Of a stretch of DNA of 64,000 bases, positions 1 to 8,832 are shown piece after piece. This DNA comes from Betaproteobacteria bacterium. Lineage in GTDB: Bacteria > Pseudomonadota > Gammaproteobacteria > Burkholderiales > SG8-39. The stretch covers positions 59,490 through 123,489 of the forward strand of contig JAJDOG010000070.1 of NCBI GenBank assembly GCA_022340285.1, read 5' to 3'. Both the position numbers and the translations under genes were made by a program. Each line of letters opens with the position of its first letter. The stretch's first letter is position 1. The notes under the pieces were generated by a model. That model saw only the letters and a program-made list of their open reading frames with translations. It ran no database searches and was not told the origin of the DNA.

Positions 1-121
1 CGACGATCCGGTCATTCTCGGCTTGCGCAAAGGCCCTAGGCGCGTAGGGCAATGCACTGAGCACGGTCAGGCCGACCCCGCCCTTGATGAATTCACGCCG
101 GGAAACTCGTGGTTTGCTCAT
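1..121 (-). CDS. Partial Tat-exported protein (N-terminus only)
   Basis: The first 40 codons of a leftward gene that runs off the window. The start ATG (121-119) follows a strong GGAGGAG ribosome site. The N-terminus is a twin-arginine signal: SRREFIKGG (S-R-R-x-F-x-K), then a hydrophobic stretch ending in a PRAFAQA-type cleavage region. The product is therefore probably folded in the cytoplasm and exported by Tat. The mature part is outside the window, so the function cannot be assigned. A solute-binding receptor or a cofactor enzyme would suit the neighbourhood, but that is a guess. Confidence 0.75.
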   Translation of the reverse strand, partial: MSKPRVSRREFIKGGVGLTVLSALPYAPRAFAQAENDRIV

Positions 122-180
122 GTTCTCCTCCTCGTGGTTGGAGCGCGCTTACCCTATCGAGGCGCCCATAGCACCAGAAG

Positions 181-226
181 CACCGGGTGCCCGGGGCACG
201 CATTTCCCGGGCTTTGGCGCCCGGTG
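181..226. other. Large inverted repeat in the 122-346 intergenic gap
   Basis: Bases 181-191 (CACCGGGTGCC) pair with 216-226 (GGCGCCCGGTG) at 10 of 11 positions, and there is further CCCGGG/CCCGGG complementarity inside. It lies about 120 bp downstream of the CocE-type gene and upstream of the Tat-exported gene. It could stop transcripts between the two leftward genes, but no T-run follows it on the minus strand, so an intrinsic terminator is doubtful. I see nothing else in this gap. Confidence 0.35.
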
Positions 227-346
227 TAATTGATGTTCATCTGCATTTAGGCAGTCGGCTCAGGCTTTGTCAAGTAACGCACCCGACTCGCCATCGTCTC
301 GCACGACTCGTTCGTCCGCTCATCCGCTGCGACGCACTCCGCGTCG

Positions 347-2155
347 CTACTTGCGGGAAGGTATTACCGGCAGCATCACCCAGGCGTCGTGTTTTGCGCC
401 GGTGTGAAGCGTCACGTCTCCGTCAAAGATCTCGGGCGGACGGTCGCGGGCGTCGTTGTGCATGAACGGACCGACACCGGTGAACTCGTTCTTCATGTTG
501 GAGAGCTTGCCCCCGGTCCCGCCCGGGTACTCGTAGTCCCGGCCGCGCACCGTGAGCGCGATACGGTAGCCGGCCGGCACCACGATGCAAGTCGGCCAGA
601 TCTCGATGTCGAGCTCGTAGATCGCGCCGGGCCGGAGCGGCTGCTTCTGGTCGTGCGTGTGGTAGGGCCGGTAGGGCAGCGAGCGCTTCTTGTCGAGCTT
701 GCGGTGCGATGCGCGCAGCCAGCCCTGCGCGATGGGCGTGTGCGGATCCAGCGCGCCCTGGAACACCACCTCTTTCATGTTCGAATCGAACACGCGCACC
801 ACCAGAAAGAGATCCGCGTCCCGCGTCGATGAAGAGACGAACAGCTTCGCCGCAATCGGTCCGGTGATCTCGGTCGCGCGATCGAGCGGGGGCAGGAAGA
901 ACGTGGCGCCGTCGCTCAACCCCCGATAGGTCAGTTTCCCCGCCGCCGCGACCGGCTTGTCGTGAAGCGTCTGGTCGCGCGCATCGAGGTGCAGCTTGGT
1001 CCACTTCGTGCGGGCGAGCGGCCATTCGTTCTCCGCCCGTGGCACGAACTTCTCCCCGGGATGGCGCACCAGGAGGTACACGCGCGGCTGCTTGTCCCAG
1101 CCGGTCTTTTCGCCCTTGAGGAAGTGGCCGAAGAACTTCTTCTGCAGGCCGACGCCGTAATCGGTGTAGAAGTGCGTCCAGTGCTCGATGCCGTGCATCT
1201 CGAGCCATTTCTGCTTGGCCGCGGCATTCACGAATCCCTCGATGTTGCCGCGTGGGTGCAGGCCCTGCCCGCCCCAGTTACCGGCCGAGAAAAGCGGCGT
1301 CTTGACCTTGGACCAGTCGGGCGAGCGCGACTTCCAGAACTTGTCGTCGAGGGCGTGCGCGAGCGCTTCCGCGCCGAAATCGAACCGGTTCGCGCCGAGC
1401 TCCTCGTCGGTGAGCGTCGGCGGACCGGCCACCCAGTCGCCCGTCAGTGGGCTGCGGAAGCCGCGGGTACCGAGTCCGTGCTGCACGCTCTTCACCTGCA
1501 TGTCGTACCAGTTGGCGATGAACGTGGTCAGGATGCCGCCATGATGGCTCAGGTCGCGGTAGAAATCGGCAGCGCCTTCCCAGATGCACATCGCCGCGAG
1601 ATGCTTGGGCGCGAGGCACGCGACCTGCCACTGGTTCATCGCGTAATACGAGATGCCGTTCAGTCCCACCTTGCCGTTCGACCAGGGCTGCACGCCGGCC
1701 CAGTCGATGCAGATCGCAAAATCCTTCGCCTCGCGCGGGCTCCAGAGCTCGACATACCCGGGCGAGCGCCCGCAACCACGCGAGTCGACCCGCACGCACG
1801 CGTAGCCGTCGGGCACCCACTTCTCCGGGTCGACGACTTCCCACGCCTGGTACTTGTTGGTCGAGCCGGCGGGCACGTCCGGATGCTGCTCGGCCATGCG
1901 GTCCCAGCAGGTCTTGTAGAGCTGCTCGAAGTGCAGATACTTCGCGTAGGGGCCGTAGCTCATGATCACCGGATACTTCCCGGCCTTGATCGGGCGGTAC
2001 ACGTCGGCGCGCAGCACGACCCCGTCTTCCATTCGGATCGGCACGTCCCAGTCGATGGTCATGCCGTCGCGGACCTCGGTCACGTATGACGCTTCGCTCT
2101 TGGTCTGCCTTCTCGTCGGCCGTCTTGTCGGCCTTCTTTTTCTCGTTGCCTTCAT
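347..2155 (-). CDS. CocE/NonD family serine hydrolase (X-Pro dipeptidyl-peptidase S15-like)
   Basis: 602 aa. The family cleaves esters or amides (cocaine esterase, glutaryl-7-ACA acylase and relatives). The N-terminal part reads as the CocE alpha/beta-hydrolase domain: the typical opening MEDGVVLRADVYRP at about residues 42-55, the VDSRGCGRSPG strand, and a nucleophile elbow GISYYAMNQW with Ser169. A later GIEHWTHFYTD stretch offers the catalytic His. The C-terminal third matches the jelly-roll domain (RDADLFLVVRVFD, IWPTCIVVPAGYRIALTV). No signal peptide is seen; the first 20 residues are Arg/Lys/Thr-rich. The start at 2155 was chosen because GGAGGAGACGTTCC precedes it. It is divergent from the amidohydrolase operon. 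The substrate is unknown. Confidence 0.88.
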   Translation of the reverse strand: MKATRKRRPTRRPTRRQTKSEASYVTEVRDGMTIDWDVPIRMEDGVVLRADVYRPIKAGKYPVIMSYGPYAKYLHFEQLYKTCWDRMAEQHPDVPAGSTNKYQAWEVVDPEKWVPDGYACVRVDSRGCGRSPGYVELWSPREAKDFAICIDWAGVQPWSNGKVGLNGISYYAMNQWQVACLAPKHLAAMCIWEGAADFYRDLSHHGGILTTFIANWYDMQVKSVQHGLGTRGFRSPLTGDWVAGPPTLTDEELGANRFDFGAEALAHALDDKFWKSRSPDWSKVKTPLFSAGNWGGQGLHPRGNIEGFVNAAAKQKWLEMHGIEHWTHFYTDYGVGLQKKFFGHFLKGEKTGWDKQPRVYLLVRHPGEKFVPRAENEWPLARTKWTKLHLDARDQTLHDKPVAAAGKLTYRGLSDGATFFLPPLDRATEITGPIAAKLFVSSSTRDADLFLVVRVFDSNMKEVVFQGALDPHTPIAQGWLRASHRKLDKKRSLPYRPYHTHDQKQPLRPGAIYELDIEIWPTCIVVPAGYRIALTVRGRDYEYPGGTGGKLSNMKNEFTGVGPFMHNDARDRPPEIFDGDVTLHTGAKHDAWVMLPVIPSRK

Positions 2156-2443
2156 GGAACGTCTCCTCCGATTCTTGGATCCACGGTGCGGCGGGACTTG
2201 GTGATACGCGGTGATGCGCGAAGCGCGTGCAGCGTACATTCTGCAACCTGCGATCGGCCATGGCAACGGCGGCGTCCCACGCTTGCGCTGGTGCACCGCA
2301 CCAAGTTGCGGCTGTCGCGCGGGCCGCGCCGCCCGGATCAGTCGCGGCTAATGATCGACCGATCAGTTAACATCCCGGGGACGCCGCGCATTCCGGCGAG
2401 CGCAATGCCAGACTAAGTCCAGTCGAAACGAGGGGGTCTCGAA

Positions 2444-3586
2444 ATGCTGTTCACCTGTCCCGGGGCCGCGGCCCGTGGAGGCATCGCGCCCACGGCGCGC
2501 GGTGCGCGCCGGCACTTCTGCATCGACATCCATTGCCACGTGATCAATCCGGCGGTCGACGAGATGGTGAAGCACGTGTTCGCGCCCGAACGCGAGCCCG
2601 CGATGAAATTCTCCAACGCGCTCACCCGCGAGACCAATCGCCGGCAGAACGAGAACATCTGGGCCTGCCTGACGACCGTGGAGCAGCGCCTGCGCGACAT
2701 GGACAAGATGGGCGTAGACGTGCAGGCGATATCCAGCTCGCCGGCGCAGTTCATGTACTGGCTCGAGCCGGATCTGGGCGCCAGGACGGCGCGCGCGGTC
2801 AACGAAAACCTCGCTTCGATCGTGGCGCGGCATCCGGACCGCTTCGTCGCGCTCGCCAATGTGCCGCTCCAGTCGGCGGATGCGGCTGCCGAGGAGCTCG
2901 AATACTGCATCAGGCGGCTCGGCTTTCGGGGCGTCGAGATCGGCACCAACGTCGACGGGCGGGAAGTCTCGCGCGGCCTCGACAAGTTCTGGGCCAAGGT
3001 CCAGGAGCTGGGGGTCATGGTGTTCATGCACCCGAACGGCTTCACGGGCGCCGAACGGCTTTCGGACCATTACTTCAACAACGTCATCGGCAATCCGCTC
3101 GATACCACGGTCGCGGTCGCGCACCTCGTCTTCGACGGCGTCCTCGAGCGCTTTCCGAAGCTGAAGATCGTCTCTGCACACGGCGGTGGATACATCGCGC
3201 ACTACCCGGCCCGCATGGATCACGTCTGGGGCGCGCGCGTCGATGCGCGCACCCAGCTCAAGAAGGAGCCTCGCCAGTCGCTCGCCAAGCTCTACTTCGA
3301 CACCATCGTCTTCGACCGGGATCAGCTTCGTCACCTCGTGAACCTATGGGGTGCCGATCACATCCTGGTCGGTACCGACTATCCGTACGATATGGGCTGG
3401 TATGACCCCCACGGGTTTGTAGACGGGTGCGGGTTTCTCAAAGATCCCGACCGCGCGGCGATCAAGGGGCTCAATGCGGCCAAGCTGCTGGGAATCACGG
3501 GGCGCCTGAAATCCATGGGGATTCGACCGGCGGGCGCCGGCGCGAAGACGAAGGCGCGAAGCAAAGCGAAGGGCGCCAAGCGCTGA
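2444..3586 (+). CDS. Amidohydrolase family protein (ACMSD-like metal-dependent hydrolase/decarboxylase)
   Basis: 380 aa. Members of this TIM-barrel family (amidohydrolase 2, ACMSD, gamma-resorcylate decarboxylase) hydrolyse or decarboxylate ring-derived acids using one Zn. Visible ligands are His30-x-His32 in DIHCHVIN, a later SAHGGGY histidine and the terminal Asp in GTDYPYDMG. The last 25 residues are an Ala/Lys/Arg-rich tail that is probably not part of the barrel. The start is preceded by GAGGGGG at good spacing. It is the first gene of a plus-strand run with CoxG, molybdenum hydroxylase and isomerase genes, which suggests degradation of an aromatic or heterocyclic compound. A related barrel protein is encoded at 13895. 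Confidence 0.87.
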   Translation: MLFTCPGAAARGGIAPTARGARRHFCIDIHCHVINPAVDEMVKHVFAPEREPAMKFSNALTRETNRRQNENIWACLTTVEQRLRDMDKMGVDVQAISSSPAQFMYWLEPDLGARTARAVNENLASIVARHPDRFVALANVPLQSADAAAEELEYCIRRLGFRGVEIGTNVDGREVSRGLDKFWAKVQELGVMVFMHPNGFTGAERLSDHYFNNVIGNPLDTTVAVAHLVFDGVLERFPKLKIVSAHGGGYIAHYPARMDHVWGARVDARTQLKKEPRQSLAKLYFDTIVFDRDQLRHLVNLWGADHILVGTDYPYDMGWYDPHGFVDGCGFLKDPDRAAIKGLNAAKLLGITGRLKSMGIRPAGAGAKTKARSKAKGAKR

Positions 3587-3623
3587 TCCGCCGGGGCCAT
3601 TGAGTCCGAGCGCCTGGTTCGCC

Positions 3624-4223
3624 ATGGGGATCAAGTTCGACAATTCGTTCGCAGTGCCTGCATCGATCGAGGAGGCGTGGACGACGCTCATCGATGTCCC
3701 GCAGGTCGTCCCTTGCATGCCCGGCACCGAGCTCACCGAGGTACTCGACGAGCGCCGGTTCCGCGCGGTCGCGCGGATGCGGGCCGGCCCGATCGAGCTG
3801 ATGTTCAAGGGGGAAGGCGAGCTCTACGACGTGGATGGCGCGAGCCACACGGCAAAGCTGCGCGCAAAGGGCAGCGATACGAAGGGACGAGGCGCCTTTC
3901 AGACGCAGATGAATTTCGCGCTGGCCGGCCAGGGCGCGGAGACGCTGGTGCGCGTAGACACCGATCTCACTCTGTCCGGGTCAGTGGCGCAGCACGCCCG
4001 CGGCGCGGGCGTGGTGAAGGAGATGGCTCGGCAGCTCACCGCGCAGTTCGCCAAGAACCTCACGGGACTCATCGCCGCGCGGAGCGGGCGCAGCGAGTCG
4101 GAGAAATCCGCGGCGCAGGCAGCGCCTGGGCGATCCGCGGCCGCCCCTGCAATCTCCGGTATCGCGCTGCTGTTCACAGCGCTCAAGGCGTGGCTGCGCC
4201 GCTGGTTCGGCGCCCGGCCCTGA
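3624..4223 (+). CDS. CoxG-like SRPBCC domain protein
   Basis: 199 aa. It opens with MGIKFDNSFAVPASIEEAWTT, the standard start of the CoxG/START-like fold, and continues with CMPGTELTEV and a GxGVVKEMARQLTAQFAKNL helix, which are CoxG hallmarks. In Oligotropha, CoxG helps anchor the CO dehydrogenase at the membrane; in other molybdenum hydroxylase clusters its role is unsettled. A C-terminal hydrophobic and basic segment (about 175-199) could be the membrane tether. A TTG 24 bp upstream (3600) is in frame, but the ATG fits the family start better. The hydroxylase subunits follow directly, which supports a maturation or tethering role. Confidence 0.85.
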   Translation: MGIKFDNSFAVPASIEEAWTTLIDVPQVVPCMPGTELTEVLDERRFRAVARMRAGPIELMFKGEGELYDVDGASHTAKLRAKGSDTKGRGAFQTQMNFALAGQGAETLVRVDTDLTLSGSVAQHARGAGVVKEMARQLTAQFAKNLTGLIAARSGRSESEKSAAQAAPGRSAAAPAISGIALLFTALKAWLRRWFGARP

Positions 4224-4248
4224 GAAACCGCGTAAAGTTCCTCCCCGA

Positions 4249-5127
4249 ATGAAGCCCGCACCGTTCAAGTATCACGACCCGCGTTCAGTGAAGGATCTCG
4301 TCGGGCTCCTCGCGAGCCTCGAGAACGCGAAGCTTCTCGCCGGCGGCCAGTCGCTCGGGCCGATGTTGAACTTCCGCTATCTGATGCCCGATCATCTTAT
4401 CGATCTCAACCGTATCGCGGAGCTCGCCTACATCCGGCCCGGTGCCGACACCCTCGAGATCGGCGCGATGACGAGGCAACGGACCCTCGAGCACTCCCAG
4501 GAAGTCCAGCGCACGTGCCCGGTACTGGTCGAGGCGCTGCATTCCGTCGGCCACATCGCGACGCGCAACCGGGGCACGATCGGCGGCAGCCTCTCCCATC
4601 TCGACCCTGCCGCCGAGCTGCCCGGCGTGTGCGCGCTCCACGACGCCATGCTGACGGTGGCGGGGCCGAACGGCACGCGCTCGATTGCGATGGCCGAGTG
4701 GGGCGTATCTTTCATGACGCCCAACCTGGAGCCGAACGAGGTCCTGACCGGCGTCACGCTCAAGGCGTGGCGCGAGCCGCACGGCTATGCGTTCGTGGAG
4801 CTGGCGCGACGGCAGGGGGACTTCGCCATGGCCGGCGTGGGCTGCCTCGTCGCGCTCGATGGGAACAGCAAGGTGCGCCGCATTGCGCTGTCGCTGATCG
4901 GCGTCACCACCACCCCGGTGCGTCTCTCCGCTGCGGAGAAGCTGCTCACGGGCTCCGACCTCGCGGGCGAGGCCATCAAGGCGGCCGCTGCCGAGATCGG
5001 GGCGCTGGAAGCCCTGGACGATGCTCACGCGACGGGCACCTACCGCAAGCGCCTCGCCGGCGTGATGCTCGGTCGCGCGATCGGGCGCGCCGCCGAGCGC
5101 GCGCGCATGCAGGGGAGCCGACAATGA
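4249..5127 (+). CDS. Molybdenum hydroxylase FAD-binding (medium) subunit, CoxM/CutM family
   Basis: 292 aa, the usual size for a medium subunit. The FAD-binding motifs are clear: AGGQSLGPMLNFR near residue 31 and the ATRNRGTIGGSLSHLDPAAELP block around 104-123. In xanthine-dehydrogenase-family trimers this subunit takes electrons from the 2Fe-2S subunit. No strong ribosome site is seen before the ATG. Its stop overlaps the start of the iron-sulphur subunit (ATGA), so the two are probably translationally coupled. The order M-S-L, preceded by CoxG, resembles cox-like operons, but the large subunit lacks the CO dehydrogenase signature. Confidence 0.93.
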   Translation: MKPAPFKYHDPRSVKDLVGLLASLENAKLLAGGQSLGPMLNFRYLMPDHLIDLNRIAELAYIRPGADTLEIGAMTRQRTLEHSQEVQRTCPVLVEALHSVGHIATRNRGTIGGSLSHLDPAAELPGVCALHDAMLTVAGPNGTRSIAMAEWGVSFMTPNLEPNEVLTGVTLKAWREPHGYAFVELARRQGDFAMAGVGCLVALDGNSKVRRIALSLIGVTTTPVRLSAAEKLLTGSDLAGEAIKAAAAEIGALEALDDAHATGTYRKRLAGVMLGRAIGRAAERARMQGSRQ

Positions 5128-5606
5128 GCGACCGCCGGACGATCGAAGTGACCGTGAATGGCGTCCGCCATACGCGCGAGGTCGAGACACGCCTCACCTT
5201 GGGCGATTTCCTGCGCCACGAGCTCGGCCTCACCGGAACCCATATCGGGTGCGAGCACGGCGTGTGCGGCGCCTGCACCATCCATCTCGACGGCGCTGCG
5301 GCCAGATCCTGCATTCTCTTTGCAGTGCAGGCGCATGGGTGCGAGATCACCACCGTCGAGGGGCTCGCGAAATCCGACGGGACGCTGCATGCCGTCCAGC
5401 AGGCGTTTCGCGACCACCATGGCCTGCAGTGCGGCTTCTGCACGCCGGGCATGCAGATGACCATCACGGCATTCCTCGCCGAGAATTCTTCACCCTCGGA
5501 GAAGGAGGTACGTGAGGCGATATCTGGCAACCTCTGCCGCTGCACCGGCTACCAGGGCATCGTCGCCGCCGCGCTCGATGCTGCGCAGAAGCTGCGAGGC
5601 GCGTGA
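5124..5606 (+). CDS. Molybdenum hydroxylase 2Fe-2S (small) subunit, CoxS family
   Basis: 160 aa. It has a plant-ferredoxin-type N-terminal cluster site (GCEHGVCGACTIHLDG followed by a fourth Cys in RSCI) and the C-terminal four-helix cluster site (CGFCTPGM and CRCTGY). All eight cysteines are present. The protein passes electrons from the Mo centre to the FAD subunit. The start ATG follows AGGGGAG and overlaps the preceding stop by 4 bp. The next gene also begins at this stop. Confidence 0.95.
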   Translation: MSDRRTIEVTVNGVRHTREVETRLTLGDFLRHELGLTGTHIGCEHGVCGACTIHLDGAAARSCILFAVQAHGCEITTVEGLAKSDGTLHAVQQAFRDHHGLQCGFCTPGMQMTITAFLAENSSPSEKEVREAISGNLCRCTGYQGIVAAALDAAQKLRGA

Positions 5607-5608
5607 CG

Positions 5609-7945
5609 ATGGGCGCGAGAAACGTCGGCGCGGTCGTCAAGCGGGTCGAAGATCCGCGCTTCGTCACCGGCCACGGCCGTTACACCGACGACATCGTCCT
5701 GCCCGGAATGCTCGAGATGGCGTTCGTGCGCTCTTCCGAGGCGCACGCCGTGGTGAAGTCGCTCGATACGTCCGCCGCGCGCGCCGTTCCCGGCGTCGTG
5801 GCCGTGTGGACGATCGCCGATCTCGGGGCGATTGCCCAGAAGCCGATGGTGCAATCGTATCCGAGCCCCGCGATCAAGCAGAACTTCACGCAGCATCCCC
5901 TCGCCAAGGACGAGGTGTGCTACGTGGGCGAGGCGATTGCGGTGGTCATCGCCCAGAACCGCTACATCGCCGAGGACGCGGCGCATCTCGTGACCGTGGA
6001 CTACGAGTCGCTCCCGCACGCGATCGATGTCCGCGAGGCGGCGCGGGCGGATGCAATCCCCGCGCACCGCGGCGCGCAGAGCAACATTGCGGCCACCGTC
6101 GCCTGGAAGTTCGGCGATGCAGCGGGTGCCATCGCCCGCGCGCCGCACGTGATCCGGGAGACCTATCGCCAGCATCGTGGCGCGCCCCACTCGATCGAAG
6201 GACGTGGCGTCATCGCGCAACACGAACCGGCCGCGGACCAGCTGACGCTCTGGAGCTCGACCCAGTCGCCGTTTCTGGTCCGGCGCTACCTCGCACAGTA
6301 CCTGGAGCGCGAGGAAGCCGGCATACGCGTCATCGCTCCGGATGTCGGCGGAGGATTCGGACCCAAGGCCGGCCACTACCCGGAGGAGCTGGTCGCCGCG
6401 CTGGTGGCCATGAAGCTCGGCCGCCCGGTGAAATGGATCGAGGATCGCCGCGAGCACTTCCTCACCACGACGCAGCAACGTGACCAGTGGTGGGACGTCG
6501 AAGTGGCGTGCGAGCCGAATGGCAAGGTGCTCGCGCTGCGCGCCAAGTGCATTCACGACAACGGCGCCTACCTGCCCTACGGACTGCTGCTTTGTATGAC
6601 GTCCATCGTGCCGTTTCCGGGTCCGTACGCGATCCCGGCCGTGGAAGTGACCCTCGACTGCGTGTTTACGAATGCCGTCCCGACGTCGCCGATTCGGGGC
6701 GCGGGTCGACCCTGCGCCGCGTTCATCATGGAGCGCACGATGGACAGCGTTGCGCGCACCCTCGGCCTCGACCGAGCCGATGTGCGGCGCGCGAATTTCG
6801 TGCGCAGGGACCAGTTCCCGTACGAAACCGGGGGGAGACTCCCGACCGGAGTCACGATCCAGTACGACTCCGGCGACTATGCCGCCTGCCTGGACATGGT
6901 CATGAAGTCCTCGGCATACACGGCGTTCGAGGCCAAGCGCGCGCAGGCCGCGAAGTCCGGTCGGTGGATCGGAATGGGGATCGCGAGCTACAACGAGGAT
7001 ACGGGGCTGCCCCCTTACGAGGGGGCGACCGTGAAGGTGCTGCCGAGCGGGCGCATCAGCGTGGAGCTGGGCTCGTGCTCTCAGGGCCAGGGACTCGAGA
7101 CCATCGTCGCGCAGATCGCCGCCGATCAGTTCGATGTCGACCCCGAGAAAGTGATCGTAAAGACCGGCGACACGGCGATCTCGGCGATCGCGCTGTCGAC
7201 GGTGGGCAGTCGGGTGGCGGCCACTGCGGGCCCCAGTGTCCACCTGGCCGCGACCCAGGTGCGCGACAAGGCGCTGCGGCTGGCGGCCCTGCAGCTCGAG
7301 GCCGCCGAGCAGGATCTCGAGATCACGCGTGGCGCCGTCCATATCAAGGGCGTGGCGGAACGCAAGGTGACGCTCGGCGAGCTTGCCAAGCGGTTGGTTT
7401 CCAATGTCAACGTGCCGCTGCCGAACGGGTTCACTCCCGGGCTCGAGGCCACCGCCTATCACACCCCGGAGCGGCCGGTGTACGCAAACGGATCGAACGT
7501 TGCGCAGGCCGAGGTCGACATCGAGACCGGCGCGGTGACCCTGCTCGATTACCGCGTCGCGCATGACTGCGGAACGCTGATCAATCCGATGCTTGTCGAG
7601 GGACAGATCGTGGGCGGCGTCGTCCACGGCATCGGCAACGCGCTCTACGAGCACATGAAGTACGACCCCGACAGCGGACAGCCGGTCACCACGAACTTCG
7701 GCGACTATCTGCTGCCCATCGCGACGGAAATACCGCCGATCCGCCTGGAGCACATGGAATCGCCCTCGCCGCTCAACCCGCTCGGGGTCAAAGGTGCGGG
7801 CGAAGGCGGCACGATTCCAGGCATTGCCTGCATCGTCTCGGCGGTCGAGGACGCCTTGAAGCCGCTGGGCGTGAAACTGAACGAGTATCCGCTCTCGCCG
7901 GAGCGGCTGCTCGAACTCATCGACGAGAAACGGAGCGCGAAATGA
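5609..7945 (+). CDS. Molybdenum hydroxylase large subunit, molybdopterin-binding (xanthine dehydrogenase/CoxL superfamily)
   Basis: 778 aa. The catalytic subunit carries Mo-MCD and hydroxylates N-heterocycles, aldehydes or aromatic acids with water. Visible are the N-terminal aldehyde-oxidase hammerhead region (EDPRFVTGHGRYTDDI), the GGGFGPK motif near residue 250, PIRGAGRP, and the C-terminal GVKGAGEGG with the catalytic Glu. The CO dehydrogenase loop AYRCSFR is absent, so CO oxidation is unlikely. An in-frame GTG at 5603 overlaps the previous stop, but ATG 5609 has better spacing from GAGG. The substrate cannot be read from the sequence; the clustered maleylacetoacetate isomerase and amidohydrolases suggest an aromatic or heterocyclic acid. 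Confidence 0.94.
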   Translation: MGARNVGAVVKRVEDPRFVTGHGRYTDDIVLPGMLEMAFVRSSEAHAVVKSLDTSAARAVPGVVAVWTIADLGAIAQKPMVQSYPSPAIKQNFTQHPLAKDEVCYVGEAIAVVIAQNRYIAEDAAHLVTVDYESLPHAIDVREAARADAIPAHRGAQSNIAATVAWKFGDAAGAIARAPHVIRETYRQHRGAPHSIEGRGVIAQHEPAADQLTLWSSTQSPFLVRRYLAQYLEREEAGIRVIAPDVGGGFGPKAGHYPEELVAALVAMKLGRPVKWIEDRREHFLTTTQQRDQWWDVEVACEPNGKVLALRAKCIHDNGAYLPYGLLLCMTSIVPFPGPYAIPAVEVTLDCVFTNAVPTSPIRGAGRPCAAFIMERTMDSVARTLGLDRADVRRANFVRRDQFPYETGGRLPTGVTIQYDSGDYAACLDMVMKSSAYTAFEAKRAQAAKSGRWIGMGIASYNEDTGLPPYEGATVKVLPSGRISVELGSCSQGQGLETIVAQIAADQFDVDPEKVIVKTGDTAISAIALSTVGSRVAATAGPSVHLAATQVRDKALRLAALQLEAAEQDLEITRGAVHIKGVAERKVTLGELAKRLVSNVNVPLPNGFTPGLEATAYHTPERPVYANGSNVAQAEVDIETGAVTLLDYRVAHDCGTLINPMLVEGQIVGGVVHGIGNALYEHMKYDPDSGQPVTTNFGDYLLPIATEIPPIRLEHMESPSPLNPLGVKGAGEGGTIPGIACIVSAVEDALKPLGVKLNEYPLSPERLLELIDEKRSAK

Positions 7946-8829
7946 AGATCGGAATTCCGGGAACTGGGCGGATGGGTGCCGCGATCGCCGAGCGGCTGCT
8001 CTCCGTCGGGCATCAAGTCACGGTCTGGAACCGCAGCCCGGCCAAGGCCGAGGCGCTCGTGGGCAAGGGAGCGAAGGTCGCCGCGACGCCTGCCGCGCTG
8101 GTCGGTGACTCGGAGGTCATCGTCACGATCCTTAGCGACGCCGATGCGATCGACGCGATCTACCGCGGGCCGCAGGGCCTGCTCTCCGGGGACTGCGAGG
8201 GGAAGCTCTTCATCGAAATGAGCACCGTCCGGCCTGATGTCGAGCGCAAGCTCGCGGCCGACGTGACCGCGAAAGGCGCCCGCATGATCGATTGTCCGGT
8301 CGGGGGCACCATCACCCCCGCGCGGGACGGGAAGCTGTTCGGCTTCGTCGGCGGCAATGCCGAAGACGTCGCGCGGGCGAAGCCGCTGCTCGACCAGATG
8401 TGCCGCCGCCACGAGCATGTCGGGAGCGTCGGCGCCGGCGCCGCTATGAAGCTCGCGATCAATCTACCGCTGCTGGTGTGGTACCAGGCCTGCGGCGAAG
8501 CGCTGGCGATTTGCAGCCAGACCGGCGTGGATCCCACCCGCCTGATGGACATCTTCTCGGACACGTCGGGCGCGCCGACGATGCTCAAGAACCGCGCGCC
8601 GCAGATCGCCGAGGTGCTGAAAGGCGGCGAGCCGAAGGGCGTGACGATAAACGTTGACCTGGTCTGCAAGGATCTGCGCACCATGCTCGAAGAGGCCCGG
8701 TCGCTCGGCACGGACCTGCCGATCGTCGCCAGTGCGCTCGAGGTCTACTCGAAGGCGTCGCGCGACGGCTGGGGCGCCCGGGATGTCTCGGTGCTGCCCA
8801 GCTACTGGCCCAAACACGGAAAGGGATAG
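7942..8829 (+). CDS. Beta-hydroxyacid dehydrogenase family protein (3-hydroxyisobutyrate dehydrogenase-like)
   Basis: 295 aa, typical for the family. It starts with the Rossmann motif MKIGIPGTGRMGAAIAERL, followed by NRSPAKAEAL; the Arg after Asn suggests NADP preference. The substrate-site segment DCPVGGTITPARDGKL and the helix GAAMKLAINLPL with its catalytic Lys are visible. The start codon overlaps the previous stop (ATGA) and follows GGAG. It probably oxidises or reduces a 3-hydroxy acid or semialdehyde formed in the pathway of this operon. Tartronate semialdehyde reductase is an alternative. A second member of the family lies at 22754. Confidence 0.9.
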   Translation: MKIGIPGTGRMGAAIAERLLSVGHQVTVWNRSPAKAEALVGKGAKVAATPAALVGDSEVIVTILSDADAIDAIYRGPQGLLSGDCEGKLFIEMSTVRPDVERKLAADVTAKGARMIDCPVGGTITPARDGKLFGFVGGNAEDVARAKPLLDQMCRRHEHVGSVGAGAAMKLAINLPLLVWYQACGEALAICSQTGVDPTRLMDIFSDTSGAPTMLKNRAPQIAEVLKGGEPKGVTINVDLVCKDLRTMLEEARSLGTDLPIVASALEVYSKASRDGWGARDVSVLPSYWPKHGKG

Positions 8830-8832
8830 GCC

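Noticed and set aside
5549..7753. A 734-codon open frame on the minus strand opposite the molybdenum hydroxylase large subunit
   Set aside because: It is antisense to a well-supported gene, has His/Arg/Asp-rich composition typical of GC-rich shadow frames, and shows no domain.
5609..7945. Aerobic CO dehydrogenase large subunit (coxL)
   Set aside because: The AYRCSFR active-site loop is absent; the motif at that place is PIRGAGRP.
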